Source: Streptomyces sp. NBC_00234
GTDB lineage: Bacteria; Actinomycetota; Actinomycetes; Streptomycetales; Streptomycetaceae
Length of the DNA stretch: 64,000 nucleotides
NCBI RefSeq assembly: GCF_036195325.1
Contig: NZ_CP108101.1
Location: 3,348,001 to 3,412,000, forward strand
Direction of reading: 5' to 3'
Positions 27,506 to 35,489 of this stretch are shown piece by piece. The translations under genes and the position numbers were made by a program. Positions within the stretch are counted from its first letter, which is position 1; each line of letters opens with the position of its first letter. A model generated the notes under the pieces. It saw nothing but the letters and a program-made list of their open reading frames with translations, made no database searches and was not told where the DNA came from.

Positions 27506-27766
27506 ATGTCTGGCGTGCCGGATATCGACGACACGGAACTACGCATCCTGTGCATGCTGCACGAGGGCGTGAATGACGCGACCATCGCGCGCCGACTGGG
27601 CGTGGGACATCGCACGGTCCAGCGCCGGGTGCACGATCTGATGCAACGCTGGGAAGTCACCGGCCGGTTCGCCCTGGGAGCTCACGCACAGGAAGTCGGC
27701 CTCTTGGGCGTGACCCGTGACGAGCCGTCACGCGATATCGCGAGCAACGGCGCTCCCCGGGCGTAA
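27506..27766 (+). CDS. Small LuxR-type helix-turn-helix protein
   Basis: 86 residues. Residues 8-55 form a LuxR/GerE-like HTH: DDTELRILCMLHEGVNDATI, then RRLGVGHRTVQRRVHDLMQR. There is no receiver or ligand-binding domain. A G-rich ribosome site precedes the ATG at 27506. A TAGAAT hexamer (27456-27461) could be a -10, and GTGATCACGA (27442-27451) just upstream is a possible operator. It precedes the two I36/lipoprotein cassettes and may control them, which is inference. Confidence 0.75.
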   Translation: MSGVPDIDDTELRILCMLHEGVNDATIARRLGVGHRTVQRRVHDLMQRWEVTGRFALGAHAQEVGLLGVTRDEPSRDIASNGAPRA

Positions 27767-27820
27767 TTACGCCAGCACCTATGCACCGATTGGCTGGGAT
27801 TGGTGCGGCTTGCGAGGGTG

Positions 27821-27847
27821 TTGCCGTTGTTCTGCGCGCCATAAAAT
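27821..27847 (+). promoter_or_regulatory. Possible promoter of the first I36-like gene
   Basis: TTGCCG (27821-27826) and TAAAAT (27842-27847) are separated by 15 bases, 43 bases upstream of the ATG at 27890. Spacing is short for a vegetative promoter, so this is tentative. Confidence 0.3.
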
Positions 27848-27889
27848 GACGGCGAATCAGAATAGTCGCGCCCAGGAAGAGGAATCTGC

Positions 27890-28294
27890 ATGCGTAAGGT
27901 CCGCACCCTCGTACTCCTTTCCGCAACGGTCGCCGGTTTCGCCATGGCGGCACCGGCACAGGCGGCCTCGTACGACGGAACCTGCAACTCGTCCAACGGC
28001 GGGGAGATTTGCCTGTACCGCGACGCCAACGCGCAGGGAATCGTCTACGACACCCTTTACAGCAAGCCCTCGTACACCGGCACGTATTACGGTACGAGCA
28101 TTTCGATCAATGACAGCGTGACGTCCATCAAGAACCTCGACCCCGACACCACGGCCTATGCGTTCACCAACCCGAACTACACCGGTGACTACGCGGCTGC
28201 ATGGTCCGGGGCCACGCTCAACGACCTGGAGTCCTGGACGGACAACAAGCTGTCCTCGCACTGCTTCGTCAACAACGCGGCGTGCCCGATCTAG
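27890..28294 (+). CDS. Secreted peptidase-inhibitor I36-like protein (cassette A)
   Basis: 134 residues with a clear signal peptide (MRKVRTLVLLSATVAGFAMA, cleavage after APAQA). The mature ~107-residue domain has the I36/beta-gamma-crystallin look: CNSSNGGEICLYRDANAQG, a central DSVTSIKNL strand, and a C-terminal HCFVNNAACPI. Four cysteines can form two disulfides. I36 includes the Streptomyces metalloproteinase inhibitor SMPI, but most family members are uncharacterised, so inhibitor activity is inferred. The ATG has AGGAAGAGG upstream. A lipoprotein gene follows after a strong hairpin. Confidence 0.8.
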   Translation: MRKVRTLVLLSATVAGFAMAAPAQAASYDGTCNSSNGGEICLYRDANAQGIVYDTLYSKPSYTGTYYGTSISINDSVTSIKNLDPDTTAYAFTNPNYTGDYAAAWSGATLNDLESWTDNKLSSHCFVNNAACPI

Positions 28295-28311
28295 CACCCC
28301 GAGGACGTCGT

Positions 28312-28354
28312 GAACGGTGTGTGCGCCCGGGAAACCGTGGCGCACACACCGTTC
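28312..28354 (+). terminator. 16-bp perfect hairpin between I36-like gene and lipoprotein gene
   Basis: GAACGGTGTGTGCGCC (28312-28327) pairs exactly with 28339-28354 around an 11-base loop. There is only a weak T-rich tail (GTTCGTTCAT). It lies 18 bases past the I36 stop and 29 bases before the lipoprotein GTG. It may terminate most transcripts, or protect the upstream message, giving unequal expression of the pair. Confidence 0.65.
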
Positions 28355-28383
28355 GTTCATCACCAAGGAAGGTTCTCGTCGCA

Positions 28384-29337
28384 GTGATCCCGCAGCAATC
28401 GAGACGCGCTGTCCAAGCCCTCACGCTCCTGGCCGTTCTGGCCCTGTCGGGGTGTGCCGGACCGGCGCACCAGGACACGGAAACCGACGCGGCGGCCTCC
28501 GCGTCCGCCGAGCCGAGCGGACCGGTGACGGAGCAGGTGACCAGCAAGGTGGTCGCCGGGGTGCGGGTGCCCGTGTATCCGACGGACTCCTACCAGCCGA
28601 GCCCCGAGGACCGGCGCGTCATCGAGCGGGCGGAGTACGTGCTGGCCAACCGGTGCATGAAGAAGCTCGGGATGAGCTGGCCGCCGCCGATCCTCTCCAC
28701 CTGGGAAGCCCATGCACCCAGCGAGCGGCGGTACGGCGTCAGCGACAGGGCGGCCGCTTCGCAGTTCGGTTACCAACTGCCGCCGCCGAAGGGCCTCTCA
28801 CGATCCGAGCAGCAGCGGTGGAACGCGCGCCAGGAGGCGCGTCTGGCATCGGTGGAGCGGCCCGTGATGGATGCCTACACCGGAGAGGGCAAGGGCGGCG
28901 TCGGCTGCCGGGGGGTCGCGCGGGACGAGCTGAAGATGGACTGGATCAACTCCATGGGCACCACCACCGCCGTTTCGCGGGAGGGGTGGGAGAAGTCCGG
29001 CGCCGATGCCAGGGTCCGCGCACTCGACTCACGATGGGCGGCGTGCATGCGCGCCTCGGGCCACGCACAGAGCGACCCGCTGGCCGCCGCCGGCCGCTGG
29101 GCGGGGTCGGGAGTCGCCGAAGACGGTTCGAGCGGCGTGACGCCTGCGCCGAGCGCCCGGGAGATCGCCATGGCGGTGGCGGACGTCGCGTGCAAGAAGA
29201 AGACCGACTACGTGGACAGCCGTCAGAGTGTGGAGATCGAGTACCAGACGAGCGCGATCGGACGGAACGCGGAGAAGCTGGACGCCTTCCGCGCCGCCTG
29301 GACATGGACGCTGGACAGGGCCCGCCGCGTCACCTGA
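28384..29337 (+). CDS. Putative lipoprotein (cassette A)
   Basis: 317 residues from a GTG with AAGGAAGG upstream. The signal segment ALTLLAVLALSGC carries a lipobox LSGC. Paired cysteine motifs follow: NRCMKKLGMSW, VGCRGVARDEL, WAACMRASGH and ADVACKKKTD. It is paralogous to the lipoprotein at 29411-30349: both share the order CM-x-x-LG, ERRYG, G-C near the middle, WAACM and a late C-K. No known domain was recognised. Together with the upstream I36-like gene it forms one of two cassettes. Confidence 0.8.
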   Translation: MIPQQSRRAVQALTLLAVLALSGCAGPAHQDTETDAAASASAEPSGPVTEQVTSKVVAGVRVPVYPTDSYQPSPEDRRVIERAEYVLANRCMKKLGMSWPPPILSTWEAHAPSERRYGVSDRAAASQFGYQLPPPKGLSRSEQQRWNARQEARLASVERPVMDAYTGEGKGGVGCRGVARDELKMDWINSMGTTTAVSREGWEKSGADARVRALDSRWAACMRASGHAQSDPLAAAGRWAGSGVAEDGSSGVTPAPSAREIAMAVADVACKKKTDYVDSRQSVEIEYQTSAIGRNAEKLDAFRAAWTWTLDRARRVT

Positions 29338-29364
29338 CGCCCTCGCGCGCCCTACGGGTGCCGA

Positions 29365-29393
29365 CTCCGGCCGGAGGGATGCTCCGGCCGGAG
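29365..29393. terminator. Bidirectional hairpin between the convergent lipoprotein genes
   Basis: CTCCGGCCGGAG occurs at 29365-29376 and again at 29382-29393. As each is its own reverse complement, the two copies form a 12-bp stem with a 5-base loop, in the 73-base convergent gap. Confidence 0.7.
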
Positions 29394-29410
29394 CCGTTCG
29401 ATGACCCGCG

Positions 29411-30349
29411 TCAGCGGGTCGAGGCCGTCACGTTCCGCGCCGCCACGAGGCTCGCCTCGCTGCGCTCGTGGGAACTGTTCAGTTCCTTCTGGTTCTTCGC
29501 GATGAGGGCCTTCTGAAGGTCCCGCTCCGCCGCGAACCAGATGGGCACGAGGTTCACCTGCTGCTTGCAGTCGACCTCGGCGAGAGCGATCTTCTTCTCC
29601 GCCTCGGAAGCCGCCGGAGCGGTCGGTTCGGTGAGGTTCGCCGCGTCCCAGACCGTTTTGACCTCATGTCCGCGGTCCTTCATGCACGCCGCCCACTCGG
29701 CCATGGCGGTCTTGACCTCGGGGGTCTCCTGCGAGGCCATGAAGCTCTGCGCGGAGAGCTCCTCGGCCAGCGTCACATCGGGGCTGGGGACCTCGCGCAT
29801 CGACTGCCCGACGCAGCCCCCCTCGGGGAGCGCCTTCCCGTCGAAGGACGCGACCGCCTTGCCGTCCTTCTTGCCCGCGAGGGCGATGGCAGCGGTCGGG
29901 GTCTCGATGTCGGCGACCTCGGCCGCGCCGCTCGCCTCGGCGGGCGTGTGATAGCCGTTCTGCTCCGCGTCGCTCCTGATGGTGATCCCGTACCTGCGCT
30001 CCATGTTCGCCGAGTTGCCGGAGACCGGCGGGTTGTCCCCGATGGTCTCCGTACGCCAGTCGGCGAACCCGAGGGACCGCATGCACTTGATCTCGGCGTT
30101 GCTGCGGCCCTCCAGGAAGACGACCTCGTCCGTGTACGGAACGAGGTACTTCTCGATCGGCAGCACGAGGCCCTTGGTCAGCCCCTCCGCCGGGACCGCG
30201 GCCGGCCAGCCGTCACGCTGCACCTCGGCCCACTTGCCGCTGCTCGACCCCTGCGCCGCCGGTTCGAGCCGCGAACCGGCCTGCTGCGTCCCGCACCCGG
30301 TCAGGAACGCCAGGGCGACAACCGTGGATACGGCGAGTTTCCTGTTCAT
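29411..30349 (-). CDS. Putative lipoprotein (cassette B)
   Basis: 312 residues starting MNRKLAVSTVVALAFLTGCG, with lipobox LTGC. Motifs matching the cassette A lipoprotein are IKCMRSLGFADW, MERRYGITIRSD, GGCVGQSMRE, EWAACMKDRGHE and EVDCKQQVN. Predicted helical content is high in the C-terminal third. The ATG at 30349 begins 2 bases after the stop of the upstream secreted protein gene, so the pair is co-translated or tightly co-transcribed. The function is unknown. Confidence 0.8.
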   Translation of the reverse strand: MNRKLAVSTVVALAFLTGCGTQQAGSRLEPAAQGSSSGKWAEVQRDGWPAAVPAEGLTKGLVLPIEKYLVPYTDEVVFLEGRSNAEIKCMRSLGFADWRTETIGDNPPVSGNSANMERRYGITIRSDAEQNGYHTPAEASGAAEVADIETPTAAIALAGKKDGKAVASFDGKALPEGGCVGQSMREVPSPDVTLAEELSAQSFMASQETPEVKTAMAEWAACMKDRGHEVKTVWDAANLTEPTAPAASEAEKKIALAEVDCKQQVNLVPIWFAAERDLQKALIAKNQKELNSSHERSEASLVAARNVTASTR

Positions 30350-30351
30350 GG

Positions 30352-30864
30352 TCAGAGCCTCTCGCTGCTGGCGTTGTTGTTGTGCAGAGCCGATATCAGG
30401 TTCTTGCTGTCGCCCGGATAGAAGGTCTGGTATGTGCCGCCGTATCCCGAGTTGTAGTACACGCGGTGGGAGGCGGAGTCCTCGTTCGCTCCCCCGGCCG
30501 CGTTGTTCTTGACGCCCTGCCCCGATCCCTCGCTGGGGCGGCACGCACTTCCCGCGTCGTGGATCACGAAGTCGCTGCCGTAGTTGAACTCGTAGGCGAC
30601 TACGTGCAGTCCGCCCGAGGTGACGGCACTGCGCCCCTCGTGGTTGTACTCGTCCTTATTGGTGATGAAGCAGGACGTGTAGAAGATGCCGATGTTCTGC
30701 CTGCTGTTGTAGAAAAGGACAAAACACCGCGTGGACGAGGAACATTCATCCGAGCTGTAGGTGGTCACCGCACTGGCGGGCGTCGCGGACACTGCGAGCC
30801 CCAGAGCGGCAAGCCCACCGACGATCGCCGATCGGTAGGGCTTTTTCCATGTGCGTACCTTCAC
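30352..30864 (-). CDS. Secreted peptidase-inhibitor I36-like protein (cassette B)
   Basis: 170 residues with a signal peptide (SAIVGGLAALGLAVSATPASA). The mature part has cysteines in SSDECSSSTRCFVLFYNS, FYTSCFI and GSACRPSE. The C-terminal block VYYNSGYGGTYQTFYPGD followed by NLISALHNNNAS is common in Streptomyces I36-annotated secreted proteins. It is longer and more distant than the cassette A protein but holds the same position, immediately upstream of a paralogous lipoprotein. The start at 30864 is the first Met before the signal peptide. Confidence 0.7.
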   Translation of the reverse strand: MKVRTWKKPYRSAIVGGLAALGLAVSATPASAVTTYSSDECSSSTRCFVLFYNSRQNIGIFYTSCFITNKDEYNHEGRSAVTSGGLHVVAYEFNYGSDFVIHDAGSACRPSEGSGQGVKNNAAGGANEDSASHRVYYNSGYGGTYQTFYPGDSKNLISALHNNNASSERL

Positions 30865-31222
30865 TTGATCTCCAGGTGAGTAAGGGTGGAGAGACTTCTC
30901 AGGCGGCGCGTCGGGGATTCAGGCCCTCGGTCGGCTGATGCGGTGAAAGAGTTCCTTTCTTCGAATCCCCCATTCGACTTCTTGCGGCCCGTCTGCGGAA
31001 TGCAGATTTCCGCTTTCCGCGACAGGCGGGATGACCGTACTACGGGGCTCCGACAGCAAGATCGGAAAACAAACACATCCGGCCATACGGTGATCACGAA
31101 TGGCCGAATCAAGTCGGTGGTTTCCCAGTGCGGCGGGTCGGCCAGCCGCCCCTGCGCGCCGGCTCAGCCCACCCTGCGAAACCATGTCGCATGCCCCGTA
31201 CACGGACCGCTAGCGTGCGGGC
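30865..31222. other. 358-base intergenic region without a convincing gene
   Basis: It separates the divergent cassette B and ybaK-like genes, and short frames here have no family match. Visible structure is a 6+6 inverted repeat GCGGAA/TTCCGC at 30995-31013. A 27-base dyad also lies at 31080-31106: CGGCCAT and ATGGCCG arms around the palindrome GTGATCAC. The stretch 31040-31110 is relatively AT-rich, consistent with promoters for both sides. Confidence 0.6.
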
Positions 31223-31732
31223 ATGAGCACACCCGAGACCACGCCTGCCGCCACGCCTTCCGAGGCCCACCCCCGCTTCGCCGAGGCCCTGCGCGAACTG
31301 GGACTGGACGTCGAGATCCGCCGCTTCCCCGAGGCCACCCGCACCGCCGCGGAGGCCGCTGCCGCCATCGGCTGCGGGCTCAGCGAGATCGTGAAGTCGC
31401 TGATCTTCGAGGCGGACGGTGTCCCGGTCCTCGTCCTGATGGACGGCTCGTCACGGGTGGACGTGGAGCTGGTGCGGCGCGAACTCCGCGCGGTGAAGGT
31501 CACCCGCCCGCGGGCCGACCTGGTCAGGGAGACCACCGGGTACGCGATCGGGGGCGTACCGCCCTTCGGCCACCGCACCAGGACCCGCGTCCTCGCCGAC
31601 CGGGCGCTGCTCGACCACGCCGTGGTGTGGGCGGCGGCGGGCACCCCGTACACCGTCTTCCCCCTCGACCCGGAGACCCTGATCACGCATGCGGGCGGCA
31701 CCCTCGTGGACGTGCGCGAGCAGGCGAAGTGA
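31223..31732 (+). CDS. YbaK/ProX-type aminoacyl-tRNA deacylase
   Basis: 169 residues of the YbaK/aminoacyl-tRNA synthetase-associated editing domain. Visible landmarks are the catalytic-type Lys in LSEIVKSLIFEADG, the segment DLVRETTGYAIGGVPPFGH (GxxxP) and the C-terminal GTPYTVFPLDPETL. Relatives hydrolyse misacylated tRNAs such as Cys-tRNA(Pro) or Ala-tRNA(Pro). The exact substrate here is not predictable. The stop overlaps the next gene's GTG start (GTGA). Confidence 0.9.
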   Translation: MSTPETTPAATPSEAHPRFAEALRELGLDVEIRRFPEATRTAAEAAAAIGCGLSEIVKSLIFEADGVPVLVLMDGSSRVDVELVRRELRAVKVTRPRADLVRETTGYAIGGVPPFGHRTRTRVLADRALLDHAVVWAAAGTPYTVFPLDPETLITHAGGTLVDVREQAK

Positions 31733-32580
31733 CGCCGCTGGTCGCCTTCGCGGTCCTGACCGCCGCGATCACCCACGCCGGCTGGAACGCGATCGCCCAT
31801 GCGATCAAGGACCAGCTCCTCTCCTTCACCCTGATCTCGGGTGGCGGTGTGCTGATCGGCGCGCTCGCCGCGGGCTTCGTCCCGTTCCCGGCGGCGGACG
31901 CCTGGCCGTACCTGGTCGTCTCCGCCGTCCTGCACGTCGCGTACATGATGCTGCTGATGCGCTCGTTCACGCTGGGCGACTTCGGCCAGATGTATCCGAT
32001 CGCGCGCGGTACGGCCCCGTTGGTGGTGACGGTCCTCGCGGCCGTCTTCGTCGGCGAGGTCCCGGACGGCTGGGCGACGGCGGGCGTCGTGGTCGCCTCG
32101 GCCGGACTGGTCGGGCTGGCCCTGTGGGGCATCCGGGGTTCGGGAAAGCGCCCGCACTGGCAGGCCCTGACCGCCGCCGTGGCGACGGGCCTGGCGATCG
32201 CCGGGTACACGGTCGTCGACGGCGTGGGGGTACGGGCCTCCGGCACCCCGCTCGGCTACGTCGCCTGGCTGATGATCCTGGAGGGCCTGGCCATCCCCGC
32301 GTACGCGCTGTACCGGCGGCGGGGTCAACTGATCACCCAGCTACGGCCGTTCGCGGTCCGTGGCCTGCTCGGCTCGGCACTGTCGGTGACGGCGTACGGG
32401 CTGGTCCTGTGGGCCCAGACCAAGGCCCCGCTCGCCCCCATCGCGGCCCTGCGCGAGTCGTCGATCATCGTGGGCGCCGCGATCGGCGCACTGTTCTTCA
32501 AGGAACGGTTCGGCGCCCCGCGGATCGCGGCGGCCGGCCTGATGGTCGTCGGCATCGGCCTGATGCTGCACACGAGTTGA
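31729..32580 (+). CDS. EamA/DMT-superfamily transporter
   Basis: 283 residues with ten predicted membrane helices, made of two EamA repeats: residues ~5-125 (ending VAGVVVASAGLVGLALWG-like) and ~140-280 (ending IAAAGLMVVGIGLMLH). Conserved spots are SFTLGDFGQMYPIARGTAPL and PIAALRESSIIVGA. The GTG start overlaps the deacylase stop. The substrate is unknown; EamA proteins typically export amino acids or metabolites. The operon with an editing deacylase hints at amino-acid handling, which is weak inference. Confidence 0.88.
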   Translation: MTPLVAFAVLTAAITHAGWNAIAHAIKDQLLSFTLISGGGVLIGALAAGFVPFPAADAWPYLVVSAVLHVAYMMLLMRSFTLGDFGQMYPIARGTAPLVVTVLAAVFVGEVPDGWATAGVVVASAGLVGLALWGIRGSGKRPHWQALTAAVATGLAIAGYTVVDGVGVRASGTPLGYVAWLMILEGLAIPAYALYRRRGQLITQLRPFAVRGLLGSALSVTAYGLVLWAQTKAPLAPIAALRESSIIVGAAIGALFFKERFGAPRIAAAGLMVVGIGLMLHTS

Positions 32581-32586
32581 GCCCGT

Positions 32587-32624
32587 CCGGGTTCCTGGCG
32601 GGCGGCCTCCCGCCAGGAACCCGG
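32587..32624. terminator. Strong bidirectional hairpin between convergent genes
   Basis: A perfect 16-bp stem (CCGGGTTCCTGGCGGG at 32587-32602 and its complement at 32609-32624) with a 6-base loop, in the 51-base gap between the EamA and AMIN-like genes. Confidence 0.8.
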
Positions 32625-32631
32625 GGCGGCG

Positions 32632-33153
32632 TCAGTGGTAGACGTCGACGACGATGCGGTTGGGGCTCTTCAGGGTGAAGACCTGGTAGCGGGAGTAGTC
32701 ACCGAGGGACAGCCCGAAGTCGACGTAGCCCTCGTAGTCCGTCAGCAGCTGAACGCCCTTGAGGGAGGGCAGCGATACGGGCACCACCCGAGGGCTGCTG
32801 TAGGTGAGTGCCCCGTTGTCGTCGTAGGTGTGTGTCCCGAACAGGTTCAGGTGCAGGTACATCTTGCCGGGGATCTCGATGTGCCCGTCCTGCCCACTGG
32901 GCGTGCCGTAGCTGTTGTCGGCGGTCACGGAGTGGTTGACCGTCGGCATGCCGTCTTCAGTCACGTCGATGACGAGCCGGTCGAAGTCCGGGTGCGATCC
33001 CGTACGGACGCCCAGGAGGCAGGAGGACGAGCAGACAAAGGCGCTGGCGGCCGTGGTCTCGGTGGCGCTCACGGCCTGGGCCCCGGGGGCGCCCGTCACC
33101 AGAAGGGCGAGCGCTGCGGCGGCGCAGCTCACGGCTGCGGATATTCTTCGCAT
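32632..33153 (-). CDS. Secreted AMIN-like domain protein
   Basis: 173 residues from the ATG at 33153. A signal peptide (AAVSCAAAALALLVTGAPGAQA) is followed by an AMIN-like beta-rich domain with DFDRLVIDVTEDG at one end and the family ending SPNRIVVDVYH. Two cysteines near the mature N-terminus (FVCSSSCLLGV) are close together. AMIN domains bind peptidoglycan in amidases and secretion proteins; here the domain stands alone. The role is unknown, but cell-wall association is plausible. Confidence 0.82.
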   Translation of the reverse strand: MRRISAAVSCAAAALALLVTGAPGAQAVSATETTAASAFVCSSSCLLGVRTGSHPDFDRLVIDVTEDGMPTVNHSVTADNSYGTPSGQDGHIEIPGKMYLHLNLFGTHTYDDNGALTYSSPRVVPVSLPSLKGVQLLTDYEGYVDFGLSLGDYSRYQVFTLKSPNRIVVDVYH

Positions 33154-33433
33154 GATCCTGTGTTCACCTTGCTGTCGGCGGCCCATGGCCAGTACGGAAG
33201 AAGGCGGCACACCGCGTGCGCGGACGGCCGCGATCACGGTACGCGCGGGGTGATCCAGCTGCGCGGAATATCTGCTGCGCGGCTGATAGTTGACCTTCGT
33301 CAGGCGACCGGCCCGGGTGCACGAGACCTCGCCCGAACTGCGGAAACGGGCGGCCGGCGGGAACGCCCACGCAGGGAACAGGACAATCCGCGGAAGGGGA
33401 ATGACTTATTTCCCCCAGGTGCGTTCCACGCCC

Positions 33434-34243
33434 CTACTTCTTCTCCAGTTCCGACAGCATGTGACGGAAGCCGGTGTTCACGGCGAGGAGGCCGCCGTCC
33501 ACGCGCAGGGTCGTCCCGGTGATCCACGACGCGTCCCGGGAGGCGAGGAAGGCGACCGCCGCCGCGATGTCGTCCGGCTCGCCGACCCGGCCCAGGGGGT
33601 AAAGCGTGCTCAGCGCGTCCAGTTGGGCGTCGCGTCCCGCCCAGGCGTCCGTGCGGATCGTGCCGGGGGCGACCAGGTTGACCCGTACGCCACGTGGCGC
33701 CGCGTGGCCCGCCAGCGTACGGGTCAGGCCGGCCAGGCCCGCCTTGGCCGCGCTGTACGCGTGACCGCCGAAGTCCTGCTCGCCGTTGACGGAACCGATG
33801 CTGACGATCGCGCCCCGGCCGGAGGCCACCAGGTGGGGCAGCGCGGCGCGGGAGCAGCGGAAGGGGCCCGACAGGCTGATGTCCAGGTCGCGTTGCCAGA
33901 CCTCGTCCGTCTCGTCCTCGAAGAGCGGGAGGTCCGTACCGGCCGAGTAGGCGTTGTTGACCAGGACGTCCAGCCGGCCGAAGGCGGCGACCGCGTGGGC
34001 GACGGCCGCCTCGACCGCCGACCGGTCGCCCACGTCGCAGGGCAGGGACTCGGCGGTACCGCCCGCCTTCCGGATCTCCGCCGCGGCGTTCTCCGCACGG
34101 GCCGCGTCCAGGTCGGTGACCAGGACGGCGGCGCCCTCCGAGGCCAGGCGGCGGGCCGTTGCCGCGCCGATGCCCTGGCCGGCTCCCGTGATGAGGACCG
34201 CGTATCCGTCGAACCGTGCGACTGACGGGGAGGAAGGAGTCAT
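33434..34243 (-). CDS. Short-chain dehydrogenase/reductase
   Basis: Classical SDR of 269 residues. The cofactor motif is GAGQGIG near residue 20; TDLD at the end of strand 2 suggests NAD preference. NNAYS replaces the usual NNAG, and the catalytic residues are Ser in VSIGSVNG with YSAAK. The ending WITGTTLRVDGGLL is typical of glucose-dehydrogenase-like SDRs. Its ATG overlaps the stop of the upstream serine hydrolase (ATGA), so the two form an operon. The substrate is unknown. Confidence 0.9.
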   Translation of the reverse strand: MTPSSPSVARFDGYAVLITGAGQGIGAATARRLASEGAAVLVTDLDAARAENAAAEIRKAGGTAESLPCDVGDRSAVEAAVAHAVAAFGRLDVLVNNAYSAGTDLPLFEDETDEVWQRDLDISLSGPFRCSRAALPHLVASGRGAIVSIGSVNGEQDFGGHAYSAAKAGLAGLTRTLAGHAAPRGVRVNLVAPGTIRTDAWAGRDAQLDALSTLYPLGRVGEPDDIAAAVAFLASRDASWITGTTLRVDGGLLAVNTGFRHMLSELEKK

Positions 34244-35427
34244 AGGGCCGACCGTACTGCTGCGACGAGTGCCTGGGCACGGGGGTCGGCGGTAACTCCC
34301 TTCTGCAGACCGTTCGTCACATAACCGAGGGCGATGCCCGATTCGGGGTCCGCGAAGCCCAGGGAGCCGCCGCGTCCGGGGTGGCCGAAGGAGCCGCGGG
34401 CCAGGAGCGGGGCGGCCGGGCCGTGCAGCATGAAGCCGAGGCCGAAGCGGGTGCTGACGACCAGGACCCGGTCGGGGCCCGCGGACTCCTCGGTGCGGGC
34501 CAGGGTCAGCGTGGCCGGAGCGAACAGGCGGTGGCCGTCGACCTCACCGATCATCGCGGCGTAGCAGCGGGCCAGTCCGCGGGCGGTGGCGATGCCGTTG
34601 GAAGCGGGGAGTTCGGCCGCGCGGTAGGCGGGGTCGTTCTCGTCCGGCAGCGGGTCGATCGCGCCGAAGGCGCGGCGGGTGAGGGAGTCCGGGTCGCGGT
34701 ACGCCTCGACGACGGAACGCTTGGGGCGCAGGCGCAGCGCGCCGCCGTTCCCCTCGACGACCGGGGCCTCGACGGGGCCGATCCGGCCGATCCGGTGGGC
34801 CTCGTCGGCCGGGAGGCCGAACCAGAAGTCCAGGCCGAGCGGGCGGGCGATCTCCTCGGCGATCCAGCGGCCGACGGTGCGCCCGGTGACCCGGCGCACG
34901 AGTTCGCCGACGAGCCAGCTGTACGTCTGGGCGTGGTAGCCGTGGTCGGTGCCGGGTTCCCACTGGGGGTGCTGGGCGGCGACCGCACGCGGCCCCGAGA
35001 TGCCGTCGGCCGCCTCGGCGGGGGGCAGGGGCCGGTCGAGGGCGGGGACCCCGGCCCGGTGGGCGAGGAGGTGGCGTACGAGGACGCGTTCCTTGCCGTT
35101 GGCCTTGAACTCCGGCCAGTACGTGCCGACCGGGGCGTCCAGGTCGAGCTGGCCGCGCTGATGCAGCAGCAGCGGTACGGCGGCGGCGATGCCCTTGCCG
35201 GCCGAGCGGACGATCTGCACGGTGTCGACGGCCCACGGTTCGGCCCCGTCGACGTCTCGCGTACCGGCCCACAGATCGACGACCTTGCGGCCGTGCCGGT
35301 AGACGGCGACCGCGGCGCCGCGTTCGCCCCGCTGCTCGAAGTTGCGGACGAAAGCGTCCCTTACCGGTTCGAACCCGGGCGACACCGTGCCCCGTACATC
35401 CACGCCTGCTCCCGCACTCCCGCTCAT
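34240..35427 (-). CDS. Serine hydrolase, beta-lactamase class C-like fold (esterase EstB type)
   Basis: About 395 residues. The nucleophile motif SxxK is SAGKGIAA, the Tyr motif is YHAQTYSW and the third motif is HPGRGG. No signal peptide is present, so it acts in the cytoplasm and is more likely an esterase than a beta-lactamase. The start is uncertain: ATG 35442, ATG 35427 and a GTG at 35403 preceded by GGAGCAGGC are all possible. It forms a two-gene operon with the SDR downstream, consistent with hydrolysis of an ester and oxidation of the alcohol; this is inference. Confidence 0.85.
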   Translation of the reverse strand: MSGSAGAGVDVRGTVSPGFEPVRDAFVRNFEQRGERGAAVAVYRHGRKVVDLWAGTRDVDGAEPWAVDTVQIVRSAGKGIAAAVPLLLHQRGQLDLDAPVGTYWPEFKANGKERVLVRHLLAHRAGVPALDRPLPPAEAADGISGPRAVAAQHPQWEPGTDHGYHAQTYSWLVGELVRRVTGRTVGRWIAEEIARPLGLDFWFGLPADEAHRIGRIGPVEAPVVEGNGGALRLRPKRSVVEAYRDPDSLTRRAFGAIDPLPDENDPAYRAAELPASNGIATARGLARCYAAMIGEVDGHRLFAPATLTLARTEESAGPDRVLVVSTRFGLGFMLHGPAAPLLARGSFGHPGRGGSLGFADPESGIALGYVTNGLQKGVTADPRAQALVAAVRSAL

Positions 35428-35489
35428 TCCCCCATGGTGCATCGCGCCGCAGGTGAACGGTGTGCCGGGGCTGTGAACAAGCCGTTCCC

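Noticed and set aside
27336..31222. A mobile genomic island carrying the I36/lipoprotein cassettes
   Set aside because: No integrase, transposase, flanking direct repeat or tRNA end was found at the borders; a variable region remains possible.
34240..35427. A true class C beta-lactamase
   Set aside because: There is no signal peptide, the Tyr motif is YS rather than YxN and the third motif is HxG rather than KTG, so an esterase is more likely.
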